This document shows, piece by piece, positions 33,483 to 42,333 of a DNA stretch of 64,000 nucleotides. The stretch is from contig NZ_CANLER010000011.1 in the NCBI RefSeq assembly GCF_947489715.1, positions 62,001 to 126,000 on the forward strand, read 5' to 3'. Under the pieces are notes generated by a model, which made no database searches, was not told the DNA's origin, and saw only the letters and a program-made list of their open reading frames with translations. This DNA comes from an uncultured Roseovarius sp. (GTDB lineage: Bacteria; Pseudomonadota; Alphaproteobacteria; Rhodobacterales; Rhodobacteraceae). Position 1 is the first letter of the stretch, and every line of letters begins with the position of its first letter. Both the position numbers and the translations under genes were made by a program.

Positions 33483-34385
33483 CTAACCCTTGGCCCTGGC
33501 CAGGGAGAGAAGGTCAACCAGAGCCAACAAGGGTCTTGATCGGTGTTTTTCGCGACGCATTGTCAGCAGGAATTTCCCGGTTCTGATTGTATTCGGGGCG
33601 TCGACCTCTGCCAGCAGCGCGCGGTCAATCCAAGGGCGCGCAGCGTGGTCAGGCAGGTAGCCGAAATATTTATGGGTACGCAGCAAGAGAATAAGGCCTT
33701 CCATATGCCGCGACGACGCGCCACTTTTGAACGCATCAGGGGGTTCAAGCCCTTCGATTTCATCCACATAGTCTCGGCTGACATATCGATGCCGTGACAG
33801 ATCCTTAATACTCCAAGTGCCCTCTGAGAGCGGGTTTTCAACAGAGCAATAAAGTCGATGTTCCTCATCAAACAAAGGTTGATATTCTAGACTGTCAATT
33901 CGATGCGGGAAGAGGCCAATGGCCCCATGCAAACGGCCATCCAAGACCCGGGTTTCCAGCTCTAAAGCACCGGCGGTGTAGACCGACAACTCTACATCCG
34001 GCGCAATATCTTGCAATTCCGCCAGCGACTGGATGATCCGCTGATCGGGGTGGGTCACGCTGTTTTCAAGAATGCCTATCGCCAATTTGCCTGAGATTTC
34101 TGCTTTCTTGGTCGCCAGATTGGTCGAAAAATTCTCCATTGCTTTGAACAAAACCGAGATTTCCATGAACAGGCTTTGGCCGTCATCAGTCAGGCTGAAC
34201 CCCGCATGGCCACGGTTGCACAACCGCATTCCAACGCGAGTTTCAAGTTGCGATACGGATGTGCTCAGACTGGATTGGCTAATATTGAGGCTTACCTGGG
34301 CCTGTTGAAACCCACCAGCGCGGGCAAGCTCGTAGAAGACACGAAACAGTTTGATGTCTTTGTCCTGAACCCAACTTCTGACCAT
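33483..34385 (-). CDS. LysR-family transcriptional regulator
   Basis: 300 residues. The HTH is at about residues 15-70 (ELARAGGFQQAQVSLNISQS, then SVSQLETRVGMRLC). The effector domain carries DVELSVYTAGALELETRVLD. It is divergent from an nhaC-type antiporter gene across about 175 bp, so that gene is the likely target. Ribosome site AGGAAGAG. Confidence 0.9.
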   Translation of the reverse strand: MVRSWVQDKDIKLFRVFYELARAGGFQQAQVSLNISQSSLSTSVSQLETRVGMRLCNRGHAGFSLTDDGQSLFMEISVLFKAMENFSTNLATKKAEISGKLAIGILENSVTHPDQRIIQSLAELQDIAPDVELSVYTAGALELETRVLDGRLHGAIGLFPHRIDSLEYQPLFDEEHRLYCSVENPLSEGTWSIKDLSRHRYVSRDYVDEIEGLEPPDAFKSGASSRHMEGLILLLRTHKYFGYLPDHAARPWIDRALLAEVDAPNTIRTGKFLLTMRREKHRSRPLLALVDLLSLARAKG

Positions 34386-34561
34386 GTTCTCTTCCTAAAT
34401 CCGCCGCAACCCGTTCGGCACCGCATCAGACATGCTGGCAACATAGATCACTCGACACATTGAAAAATCTCAAAACCGCAAAGTTGACTTTGCGAATTCG
34501 GAATACGGTCGGGCACGGCCAAACAGTTAAGGTGCACAAACAATAAGCATTGGAGGGGACT

Positions 34562-35992
34562 GTGAAAACATCAATACCTGAGGGCGCAAGGGCGCCAGAA
34601 TTTTGGGAGGCGATGGTATCGCTTCTGTCATTGGTCGCAGGCATCTCGATCTCGATTGTGGTTTATGGTCTTGATCCGCATATCCCAATGCTCTTGGGCG
34701 TCGTTGTCGCCTCGCTTGTCGCGATGCGCTGTGGCTTTAGCTGGCAAAACATCCAGAATGGCATGGTGCGCGGCATTACAAACGCATTGCCTGCTACCAT
34801 TATCCTGATCGTCGTCGGCATCTTGATCGGCGTCTGGATTTTGGCCGGTGTGGTGCCGACCCTGATCTATTATGGACTGTCCTTCATTTCGACATCCGTG
34901 TTCTTGCCCGCAACCCTTTTGATTTGCGCTGTGACATCACTCGCGACTGGGACGAGCTGGGGAACAACGGGGACCATTGGCGTGGCTTTGATGGGCGTAG
35001 GTGCTGGGTTGGGATTTCCGCTGCCACTGGTGGCAGGTGCTGTCATTTCGGGTGCTTACTTTGGTGACAAGATGTCGCCGCTCTCCGATACGACAAATAT
35101 GGCCCCTGCCCTCGCAGGTACCGACCTGTTCACCCATATCCGGCACATGTCCTATACGACTGGCGTTTCCTTTGGCATTACTTTGGTCATAGAGATCGTG
35201 CTGGGACTGCAATATGGGGGTGGTGAAGGAGATTTGGAACGCATCGCAACGATGCTGAAAATCCTAGACGAAAACTTCACAATTAACGTCGTCATGTTGA
35301 TACCGCCACTGGTTGTGCTTGCCGTCTCCTACAAAAAGATGCCGGCCATTCCGGGTATCACGTTGGGAGTGATTTCGGCTGCGATCATAGCGATCGGTTT
35401 GCAGGGTGCGAATTATGACGCTTTGGCCAATGTCGCATTCGGTGGCTACGCCGCTGAAACCGGCAACGCTGATGTTGACGATTTGCTGTCGCGCGGCGGC
35501 ATGGAGTCAATGATGTACACCATCTCACTCGTGATCGTCGCCATGATGTTTGGCGGAGTAATGGAGCGCACCAACCAGCTCAAAGCATTGGCCGACAAGA
35601 TTCTCTCTATGGTGAAATCGGATGGGGGCTTGATCGGAGCAACGGCCTTAACCGGAATCGGGGCAAACATGGTGCTTTGCGATCAATACATGGCAATTGT
35701 CATGGGCGCGCGCACCTATTCGGCAGCATATCGCGAACGTGGCCTTGCGCCTGAGAACCTGTCCCGAGCTGTCGAGGACTCAGCGACAGTGACAGCAAAC
35801 CTTATACCATGGAACTCTGGGGGCGCTTATCAGGCGGCAACCCTTGGCGTCATGACACTGGCATACCTGCCCTTCGCATTCTTCTGTTGGCTGTCACCCA
35901 TTGTGACAATTCTGTTTGGATACATGGGTTGGACCATCCGACGGATTGATCCAGAAGAGGCAAAAGCTACAGCAGCGGCTCCCGCCGAATAG
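34562..35992 (+). CDS. NhaC-family Na+/H+ antiporter
   Basis: Inner-membrane antiporter of about 476 residues and twelve or so spans. NhaC features: SLATGTSWGTTGTIGVALMG, ISGAYFGDKMSPLSDTTNMA, IGANMVLCDQYMAIVMGART and SATVTANLIPWNSGGAYQAA. The start is taken as GTG 34562, because GGAGGGG lies 5 bp before it; a TTG at 34550 would overlap that ribosome site. Some NhaC relatives exchange amino-acid or organic-acid pairs (for example malate/lactate), so the transported pair is not certain. Divergent from a LysR regulator. Confidence 0.9.
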   Translation: MKTSIPEGARAPEFWEAMVSLLSLVAGISISIVVYGLDPHIPMLLGVVVASLVAMRCGFSWQNIQNGMVRGITNALPATIILIVVGILIGVWILAGVVPTLIYYGLSFISTSVFLPATLLICAVTSLATGTSWGTTGTIGVALMGVGAGLGFPLPLVAGAVISGAYFGDKMSPLSDTTNMAPALAGTDLFTHIRHMSYTTGVSFGITLVIEIVLGLQYGGGEGDLERIATMLKILDENFTINVVMLIPPLVVLAVSYKKMPAIPGITLGVISAAIIAIGLQGANYDALANVAFGGYAAETGNADVDDLLSRGGMESMMYTISLVIVAMMFGGVMERTNQLKALADKILSMVKSDGGLIGATALTGIGANMVLCDQYMAIVMGARTYSAAYRERGLAPENLSRAVEDSATVTANLIPWNSGGAYQAATLGVMTLAYLPFAFFCWLSPIVTILFGYMGWTIRRIDPEEAKATAAAPAE

Positions 35993-36016
35993 CCGCAGAA
36001 GAAGAGCAACCCTACC

Positions 36017-36068
36017 GGGGCTTCTGATTAGATAGACCTTGCGCCTATGCTCGGTGATCAGAAGCCCC
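36017..36068. terminator. Long-loop hairpin between nhaC-like and ACT-domain genes
   Basis: GGGGCTTCTGAT (36017-36028) and ATCAGAAGCCCC (36057-36068) are perfect 12-bp complements separated by 28 nt. It follows the antiporter stop by 24 bp and ends 32 bp before the ACT-gene start. There is no long T-run, so it may be a weak terminator, an attenuator, or an mRNA-stabilising hairpin. Confidence 0.6.
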
Positions 36069-36100
36069 ATTTCATGACACACAATGCCGGAGAACCTATT

Positions 36101-36508
36101 ATGTCAGGCGAAAAGAACCTGGATGTATTGCTGTCTTCTATGACAGGCACATTGGTTGATGACGTCTTCGTCTTCGTGACCCTTAAGGACAAGCCACTGC
36201 CCGCAAACATAAGGCCTCGGCTCATGTTCGAAGAGGAAGAAGGGACTACATATATTCTACGCAAGCAGGATGCCGAGGCTGAAAGCATCGCTTATGATTT
36301 CCCTAGCCGGATGATTACCTTGAACATCCACTCCTCGCTTGAGGCGGTGGGGTTCATGGCGCGGATCGCCACGGAGCTTGCCAAAGAGAATATGGGGGTA
36401 AACCCTGTCGCCGCTTTCTTTCACGACCACATCTTTATTCCTGATGGAAGAGAACAAGATGCGTTGCGGGTATTGAGCGAAATCTCTGCCGCAGCCGCAC
36501 AGGATTAA
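36101..36508 (+). CDS. ACT-domain protein (DUF2241/ACT_3 type)
   Basis: About 135 residues from ATG 36101, which has a CGGAGAA ribosome site; in-frame ATGs at 36047 and 36074 are less favoured. It holds two ACT-like halves: LLSSMTGTLVDDVFVFVTLK with FEEEEGTTYILRKQDAEAES, then MITLNIHSSLEAVGFMARIA ending FFHDHIFIPDGREQDALRVL, the pattern of PF10000-type proteins. ACT domains bind amino acids; the role of this stand-alone form is not known. It follows the antiporter gene and converges on pruA. Confidence 0.85.
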   Translation: MSGEKNLDVLLSSMTGTLVDDVFVFVTLKDKPLPANIRPRLMFEEEEGTTYILRKQDAEAESIAYDFPSRMITLNIHSSLEAVGFMARIATELAKENMGVNPVAAFFHDHIFIPDGREQDALRVLSEISAAAAQD

Positions 36509-36558
36509 AAGAAAAAGCGACGTTCTGTCTGCCAGGGAGATCACAGAGAGAACGTCGC
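36507..36558 (-). terminator. Terminator of pruA
   Basis: Arms GCGACGTTCT (36517-36526) and AGAACGTCGC (36549-36558) form a perfect 10-bp stem. Reading on the minus strand, the stem is followed by TTTTTCTTTT (complement of 36507-36516). It lies 20 bp beyond the pruA stop and directly after the stop of the convergent ACT gene. Confidence 0.88.
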
Positions 36559-36578
36559 CAATGCGCCGCGCGCGACCG

Positions 36579-38198
36579 CTAGTTTGACGAGTCGGGCAGC
36601 ATTGATGGGTACGCATAGTCGGTTGCAGGATTGTAGGTCTCTTTGATGGTGCGCGGAGACGTCCACCGGATGAGGTTCCACATACTACCTGCTTTGTCGT
36701 TCGTACCACTTGCGCGACCACCGCCAAACGGTTGCTGGCCAACAACCGCTCCTGTCGGCTTGTCATTTACATAGAAATTTCCTGCCGAGTGGGTAAGTCG
36801 CTCTGTCAGATAGCAAATGACAGTGCGATCTGTCGCGAAGATTGCACCCGTCAGACCGTAGGCCGTTGCCGTGTCACAAGCCTCCAGAGCTGCCTCCAAT
36901 TCCGCGTCCTCATACCGGTAAATCGTCAGGACCGGGCCAAATATTTCCTCGCTCATGAGCTTTGAGTGCGGAGTTTTGGCCACGACGACAGTTGGTTGCA
37001 CAAAGTACCCTTTGGTGTCATCGTAGGTGCCGCCCGCTAGGATCTCGTGATCGTCAGAGTCAGCGGCGAAGTCGATGTAGCTTTTGATGTTGGCAAAGGA
37101 GCTATCATCAATCACCGCAGACATGAAATTGGTAAAATCAGTCACTGATCCGATTTTGATGGTGGCAACCTGCGCCTTCAGCTTGCTCACAACCTCATCC
37201 CAGATGCTTGCCGGGATATAGGCCCTGCTGGCGGCTGAGCATTTTTGGCCCTGATACTCAAACCCGCCGCGCACCATACTGGTGACCAATGCGTCGATAT
37301 TGGCCGACGCATGGGCAAAGATGTAATCCTTGCCGCCAGTCTCCCCAACGATCCGAGGATAGTTGCGGTAGTTGGAGATGTTATTGCTGATATTGCGCCA
37401 CAGGATCTGGAACACACGTGTGCTGCCGGTAAAGTGAAGTCCGGCAAAGTCAGGATGGGTAAGCAGAGCTTCACTGACTGGTTCGGGAATATCCGAAGGG
37501 ATCATGTTGATGACCCCCGCAGGCAGGCCTGCCTCTTCAAAGATATCCATCAACATATGCGCACTGTAGACCGCGCGCTCGGATGGTTTCCAGATCACCG
37601 TATTGCCCATGATAGCGGGCGCGACACACAGGTTCCCTGCAATGGCAGTGAAGTTGAATGGGGTTAAGGCGAAGATGAACCCTTCCAAGGCGCGATACTC
37701 TGATCTGTTCTGACAGCCGGGCCCGGACAGTGGTTGGTTGGCATAAATGTCGCGCGCAAACTGGACGTTGAACCGCAGAAAGTCGATCAATTCACATGCG
37801 GAGTCGATTTCCGCCTGATGGGCGGTTTTCCCCTGCCCCAGCATCGTCGCCGCATTCAACCTGGCCCGCCACGGACCCGCAATCAAATCAGCCACTTTCA
37901 AGAAAACACGCGCACGGTCCTCCAGCGGCATTCTGCTCCAAACCGGATGTGCTTTGCCTGCCGCGTCAATGGCGGCCTTGGCGTGTTCTGCATCTGCACA
38001 GTGAAACCGGCCCAGTACATGTGCGTGGTCATGCGGCATGACGCAGTCAAATTGCCGCGCCGCACGTATCCGGTTTGCGCCAATGCGAAGGGGGATATCC
38101 ACCTCGATCTGCTGAAGCGCCTTTAGCTCTTGCTGCAAGGCCGCCCGCTCGGGACTGCCCGGTCGGTATTCCAATATCGGTTCGTTCACTAAGGCCAT
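36579..38198 (-). CDS. pruA: 1-pyrroline-5-carboxylate (L-glutamate gamma-semialdehyde) dehydrogenase
   Basis: NAD-dependent aldehyde dehydrogenase that oxidises glutamate semialdehyde to glutamate in proline and arginine breakdown. 539 residues, the length of stand-alone P5C dehydrogenases. Catalytic segments: RIVGETGGKDYIFAHASANI with the general-base glutamate, and RGGFEYQGQKCSAASRAYIP with the nucleophilic cysteine; FALTPFNFTAIAGNL and the C-terminal VVGQQPFGGGRASGTNDKAG are specific to this branch. ATG 38198 follows AAGGGGAA. No proline dehydrogenase lies beside it; many relatives use a fused PutA, so this may serve another route (ornithine or hydroxyproline). Confidence 0.92.
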   Translation of the reverse strand: MALVNEPILEYRPGSPERAALQQELKALQQIEVDIPLRIGANRIRAARQFDCVMPHDHAHVLGRFHCADAEHAKAAIDAAGKAHPVWSRMPLEDRARVFLKVADLIAGPWRARLNAATMLGQGKTAHQAEIDSACELIDFLRFNVQFARDIYANQPLSGPGCQNRSEYRALEGFIFALTPFNFTAIAGNLCVAPAIMGNTVIWKPSERAVYSAHMLMDIFEEAGLPAGVINMIPSDIPEPVSEALLTHPDFAGLHFTGSTRVFQILWRNISNNISNYRNYPRIVGETGGKDYIFAHASANIDALVTSMVRGGFEYQGQKCSAASRAYIPASIWDEVVSKLKAQVATIKIGSVTDFTNFMSAVIDDSSFANIKSYIDFAADSDDHEILAGGTYDDTKGYFVQPTVVVAKTPHSKLMSEEIFGPVLTIYRYEDAELEAALEACDTATAYGLTGAIFATDRTVICYLTERLTHSAGNFYVNDKPTGAVVGQQPFGGGRASGTNDKAGSMWNLIRWTSPRTIKETYNPATDYAYPSMLPDSSN

Positions 38199-38355
38199 GT
38201 TATTCCCCTTGCTCATTCGGTGCCGTAAGGATTGAAGCGCTCAAAGCGCGTTTGCTCAATCTTCGAATAGCGAGGGCGTTCAGTAAATTTCGATCCAAAG
38301 ATGTGAACTTTACAAAACTTGAAAGCCTTGGGGGGGTGGCCGGGCACCGGTCCAT

Positions 38356-39267
38356 TCAGTCGAGTGAACCCTGGCGACGGGACCGCATCTTGGATTTGAG
38401 GAAATCTACGAAGACGCGGGATTTGGATGGCACATAGGCGCGCTGTGGCAGCACCGCGTAGATCGGGTTGGATCTTGCGTCCTGCCACTCCGCGCCAAGC
38501 GCAGGCTCCAAAGCACCGGACTCAAAATGGCCCTCAACCAGCATTTCAGGCACAAAGCAAAGGCCCATGCCCCCGATTGCAGCCTCAACAATGGCATCGG
38601 TGCTGTTGCACAAAAGCTTGCCGGAAACAGGCACCTCGACGGTTTTTGCGCCTTTGCGGAAGACCCATCTATTGCCCTCGGTGGGCCGTTTGAACGCCAG
38701 ACAGGCATGGGTGTTTATCTCCTGCGGAGATGTCAGCCGGTCGCGCTGCGCGAGATAGCCGGGGCTTGCGCAAAGCACGGAGACGCTTTCGGCCAGCTTG
38801 GTGATCGTCAAGGTTGAATCAGACAGATCACCGAAACGGATCGCCACGTCAAAGCCAAGGTTGACAATGTCTTCCACACTTTCGGTCAGGGACAAATCAA
38901 TCCTGATGTCGGGGAAGTTCCGGGTAAATTCGCCAAGCATGGGCGCGATATAACGGCTGCCAATCGCCACCGGGGCCGTCACACGCAAAAGGCCCTTTGG
39001 CTGGCGAGAGCTGTTTTGAACAGCGCTTTGCGCATCATCCAATGCGATAATGATCTGTTGTGCGCGTTCAAAATATATCGCGCCAGCCTCGGTCAGTTTC
39101 AGACTTCTGGTGGAGCGTTGGATCAGTCGGGTTGAAAGTCGCTCTTCCAGTTTGGTGATCAGCCGCGAGCATGAAGATTGCGGCACGCCCAGCCGCGCGC
39201 CCCCTTTGGAGAAGCTGTTTTCCCGGATCACGCTCATGAAGAGTCTCAGGGCCAGTTCGGTGTCCAT
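38356..39267 (-). CDS. LysR-family transcriptional regulator (CrgA/AaeR-like)
   Basis: 303 residues. HTH at about residues 5-62 (FMSVIRENSFSKGGARLGVP, then RLITKLEERLSTRL), followed by the typical SRQPKGLLRVTAPVAIGSRY opening of the effector domain seen in the CrgA-like branch. It is divergent from a glutathione S-transferase gene (120 bp between starts), and such pairs often form an autoregulated redox or electrophile response. The ribosome site is weak. Confidence 0.9.
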   Translation of the reverse strand: MDTELALRLFMSVIRENSFSKGGARLGVPQSSCSRLITKLEERLSTRLIQRSTRSLKLTEAGAIYFERAQQIIIALDDAQSAVQNSSRQPKGLLRVTAPVAIGSRYIAPMLGEFTRNFPDIRIDLSLTESVEDIVNLGFDVAIRFGDLSDSTLTITKLAESVSVLCASPGYLAQRDRLTSPQEINTHACLAFKRPTEGNRWVFRKGAKTVEVPVSGKLLCNSTDAIVEAAIGGMGLCFVPEMLVEGHFESGALEPALGAEWQDARSNPIYAVLPQRAYVPSKSRVFVDFLKSKMRSRRQGSLD

Positions 39268-39387
39268 TATTAATGCCTAGTTTGGATAATTCCTATTCAC
39301 ACTACTTACCTTATTCAATTTTAGGGATAATGGTACAAATGAATGAACGCAACCCTGAGCGGCAGCATTCAGCGGAAAGGTAATACA

Positions 39388-40101
39388 ATGGCACTGACGG
39401 ATCTGAATCTCTACACGGCGTGGTATTGTCCCTATGCGCAGCGCACCTGGGCTTTTATCGAGCATCTTGGACTGCCCTATCGCAACGTCGACGTCGACCC
39501 ATATGTGAAATGCCCCGACTGGATGAAGATCTCACGCGGTCAGGGAACGGTGCCGGTGGTTCAGGTCAGCCGGGATGGTGATACAGGTCTATCCGTGCCG
39601 GGCTCCATCGAAAGCATGGAATACCTGGCCAACCTAAAACCAGAGGCTGAAGCATTTTCGTCAGACCCTCTAAAACGTGCCGACCAAAAGTACTGGCTGG
39701 GGTATATCGACCGCAAAATAACGCCGAGCTACTACAGTGTTCTGACCAAAGCTGCGGGCTCTACTGAAGCGGATGATGCCCGGCAAGACCTTGAAACAGC
39801 GCTTTTGAAACTTGTCGAAGGGGTGCCGCTGGAGCACTGGTTTTCCGGCGGCAACCAACCGGGAATACTTGATTTCGCACTGGCGCCCTTTGCGTTGCGC
39901 ATGGCCCTGCTGTTTCCGCATTTCCGCGACTATGCGTTGCCCGAGACCACCGCCCCCTGGCAAGCCTATGCCGATTGGGCCCGTCGCGTGACTGCCCTGC
40001 CCGCCTTCGTCGCGTCCGCCCCGGATCAGAACACCTACCGGGACCGGTTGATCAGCTATTATCAGTCCTACGCTGCCGGACAGGGCCATCAGGACGCTTA
40101 A
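39388..40101 (+). CDS. Glutathione S-transferase family protein
   Basis: 237 residues from ATG 39388, which follows GGAAAGG. An N-terminal thioredoxin-fold domain begins LNLYTAWYCPYAQRTWAFIE; the YCPYAQR motif, with cysteine in place of catalytic Ser/Tyr, marks the omega/beta-like or glutathionyl-hydroquinone class. RGQGTVPVVQV holds the cis-proline, and SIESMEYLANL the glutathione gamma-Glu site. The second half is the alpha-helical domain. Likely reduces or dethiolates electrophile adducts. Divergent from a LysR regulator and followed by DUF1330 and GFA genes. Confidence 0.9.
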   Translation: MALTDLNLYTAWYCPYAQRTWAFIEHLGLPYRNVDVDPYVKCPDWMKISRGQGTVPVVQVSRDGDTGLSVPGSIESMEYLANLKPEAEAFSSDPLKRADQKYWLGYIDRKITPSYYSVLTKAAGSTEADDARQDLETALLKLVEGVPLEHWFSGGNQPGILDFALAPFALRMALLFPHFRDYALPETTAPWQAYADWARRVTALPAFVASAPDQNTYRDRLISYYQSYAAGQGHQDA

Positions 40102-40159
40102 ATTCTCCATACGAAACAGGCGGCCAAGGGCGACCTCAACCCAACAAAAGGAAAATCTG

Positions 40160-40447
40160 ATGTCCGTTCTGAACATTGTTTTCACAACGATCAAAGATGA
40201 CGAAAAACTTCACGCCTACATCAAGGCGGCAGGCCCGCTGATGAAGGAAAATGGCGGGGAGGTGTTGCTCCGAGGTAAATACCTGAGCTCACTGTTTGGT
40301 GACACCAAAAACGGCCATCTTGCGGCTGTGTTCCGATTTCCAGACATGAATGCGGCCGAGAACTTCTACAACTGTGATGCCTACCGAGAACTGATTCCGC
40401 TGCGCGATGCAGGTGGCGATATCAGCTTCGATTTTTATGAAGAATAG
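40160..40447 (+). CDS. DUF1330-like small protein
   Basis: 95 residues with the dimeric alpha-beta-barrel pattern of DUF1330 proteins: KLHAYIKAAGPLMKENGGEV, then AAVFRFPDMNAAENFYNCDA with the family's FPDxxxAxxFYxxxxY motif. Function unknown. It lies 58 bp after the glutathione S-transferase gene and 41 bp before the GFA gene, in what looks like a three-gene operon. Ribosome site AGGAAA. Confidence 0.85.
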   Translation: MSVLNIVFTTIKDDEKLHAYIKAAGPLMKENGGEVLLRGKYLSSLFGDTKNGHLAAVFRFPDMNAAENFYNCDAYRELIPLRDAGGDISFDFYEE

Positions 40448-40488
40448 CTGTACTTACAGGACTGCAACGCAGAAAAAGGACGCGACGC

Positions 40489-40896
40489 ATGGAAAAGCTT
40501 AGTGGGTCATGCCGCTGCGGTGCACTCTCTTATTCCGGCGAGACCGAAATCAAGCGGATCATCAATTGCCACTGCACCGACTGCCAGCAGATCACCGGGT
40601 CTATCCACGGCACGCTGGTGTTTGTGGACGAGGACGACATTGCCCTGAGGGGAGTTCCAAAGCGCTATGTCCATGTAGCGGAAAGTGGGTCCAGATTGAC
40701 GAAGCTGTTTTGTGACACCTGCGGCTCTCAGGTATTCGCCAAGAACTCTTCCCGTCCTGGCATTCTAGCAATCCGGGCTGGCAGTCTGGAGCAACGACAT
40801 CTGATCCAACCGGCGATGAATATCTTTTGCGATAGCGCGGTCCCTAGTACGCCGCTTGATCCGGATGTTGTCGCTTTCCCACGGCAGCCGAGCTGA
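40489..40896 (+). CDS. GFA-family zinc protein
   Basis: 135 residues with the GFA (glutathione-dependent formaldehyde-activating-like) cysteine pattern: GSCRCGAL, NCHCTDCQQITG and FCDTCGSQVF. These bind two zinc ions. The founder was proposed to speed formation of S-hydroxymethyl-glutathione, but that activity is disputed and most relatives are uncharacterised. The position after a glutathione S-transferase gene supports a glutathione-linked role, and the cytoplasmic class III dehydrogenase near 60 kb would use the same adduct. Confidence 0.88.
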   Translation: MEKLSGSCRCGALSYSGETEIKRIINCHCTDCQQITGSIHGTLVFVDEDDIALRGVPKRYVHVAESGSRLTKLFCDTCGSQVFAKNSSRPGILAIRAGSLEQRHLIQPAMNIFCDSAVPSTPLDPDVVAFPRQPS

Positions 40897-41194
40897 CTTT
40901 GGTCGACTGGGGCGGCAGTTATCGCCCTACCGTAGTTGAAGTGGCATTCGGAGCGCTGATTCCCATGTCGAGTTGCCGTTTTGATGTGACAATGATGAAG
41001 CTACCTATCCTGCCATTTGTTCCAATCAGCGCGAAAAAACACGATTCTAAAATATGATTCAGCGATCTGAGCGTTATTTAAAATAATTAAATCATCAACT
41101 TAAGTCACCATGGACCCCGTCAATGAGCACGGAGTTCCAATATCTTAAACAATGTCATCGCAAAATGGAGTGTGAGCCAGAACACAAACAGTAT
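40897..41194. other. AT-rich intergenic gap between convergent genes
   Basis: No gene, and no strong hairpin terminator identified. Around 41040-41100 the sequence is notably AT-rich compared with the flanking genes. Confidence 0.4.
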
Positions 41195-41554
41195 TCAGTC
41201 GCGATGGAATAATTTTGACACGATAAGCCAAGAACCGTTTGCAAGGAGTAGATGAAAATCATTCACAAAAGACTTCCCATAGAGATTTTCCTCCACTAGG
41301 CGCGCGCAAGCAGTACGACCGACTATGGAGACATGCGATATCTCTGCCTCGTATCCTTCGCCGTGTTCGTTTGCCTCTAGGAGATCAAAGAATGGCTGCG
41401 GTGATCCGATAAGCGGGGTTGACCCGCGATATCCTGACATAACGGCTTTGGGATGAAAAATTGCGCTCAGCCGTGAAACATCGCGATCCTGAGTGCCTAG
41501 TACATATTCGCCTATAACAGCCTTCACTGCAGCAATATCGTCCGCTCGATTCAT
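41195..41554 (-). CDS. NTF2-like / lumazine-binding-like protein
   Basis: 119 residues forming a cone-shaped NTF2-like fold: AAVKAVIGEYVLGTQDRDVS, AIFHPKAVMSGYRGSTPLIG, FFDLLEANEHGEGYEAEISH and NDFHLLLANGSWLIVSKLFH. This order matches the small Lumazine_bd_2-type proteins of unknown substrate. A strong GGAGG ribosome site precedes the ATG. Monocistronic as far as can be seen. Confidence 0.82.
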   Translation of the reverse strand: MNRADDIAAVKAVIGEYVLGTQDRDVSRLSAIFHPKAVMSGYRGSTPLIGSPQPFFDLLEANEHGEGYEAEISHVSIVGRTACARLVEENLYGKSFVNDFHLLLANGSWLIVSKLFHRD

Positions 41555-41656
41555 TCTACCTCCACTTCAAAGCTCCAAATAAACACAGAGAAATTGAGCT
41601 CAAAGCAAAAACCTATGAGCAGCCCTATCTGACGGGTCTAATTTGATTGTTAGTGC

Positions 41657-42001
41657 ATGATTGGCCTGGGTTCCATTGGTTTGTTGGCTTCCGGAGCCGG
41701 AGGGCGGTATGTGATTGGTGATTCCGCCTTCATCGGAGACACGATGTTTATGCCAGATTTCGGGACAGCGCGTGCAGATTTCCCCGGGGGTTCTGCGACC
41801 CAACTGTACAATTCGATCCAACGCATTCTAGCGCTACCTGACGAGACACGCCTCTTTCTGTGCCATGACTACAAAGCACCTGGCCGCAACGAGTTCTGTT
41901 GGCAGTCCACCGTACGCGAACAGAAAGCTAACAACCTTCATGTCGGTGGGGGGAACAGTCGTTATTCACCGCCAGGATACGGAACCAGCGGGAAGCACTG
42001 A
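41657..42001 (+). pseudogene. Truncated metallo-beta-lactamase-fold hydrolase relic (Blh/ETHE1-like)
   Basis: The middle of this frame is clearly MBL-fold: YVIGDSAFIGDTMFMPDFGT, ARADFPGG, SIQRILALPDETRLFLCHDY and APGRNEF, ending VREQKANNLHVGGG. It keeps the late metal-binding aspartate and the CHDY histidine, but the catalytic HxHxDH motif and everything N-terminal (normally about 150 residues) are absent: similarity starts near 41705. The usual C-terminal tail is also lost after about 41955. No ribosome site is evident. Therefore a decayed fragment of a persulfide-dioxygenase-like or sulfur-regulated hydrolase. Confidence 0.82.
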
Positions 42002-42333
42002 ACGTGTCAGACAGGAAGTCTAACGACCATTACTCATCAGGCCATACCGCCTTTGGCATCCGCTCTCCATTTGCAAGGCACCAACGACTTGCTTGGTAAC
42101 ATGACACTATTCGCAAACCCACTCACAAACTAACATAGCGCGGACAGAGCTAGCATGCGCGGCTAGTAAGTCGGATGACTTCTGTTCGCATCTTATCGGG
42201 GATGCGATTCCAAAAACCTGCCGGGCCGGGATTGGCAATCCTCAAGCCCAGCCTCGCCGAAAGGCAGGTTAATAGGACCGGCGAGCCATGGTCCCGTTGG
42301 TTTCAAGAAACATCCCGCCGGTCCAAATCAATT
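42002..42333. other. Non-coding gap
   Basis: Nothing recognised on either strand. It separates the MBL relic from the OsmC-like gene and may be further decay debris. Confidence 0.4.

Noticed and set aside
34550..34561. TTG start for the NhaC-like antiporter
   Set aside because: The TTG overlaps the GGAGGGG ribosome site that serves the GTG at 34562.
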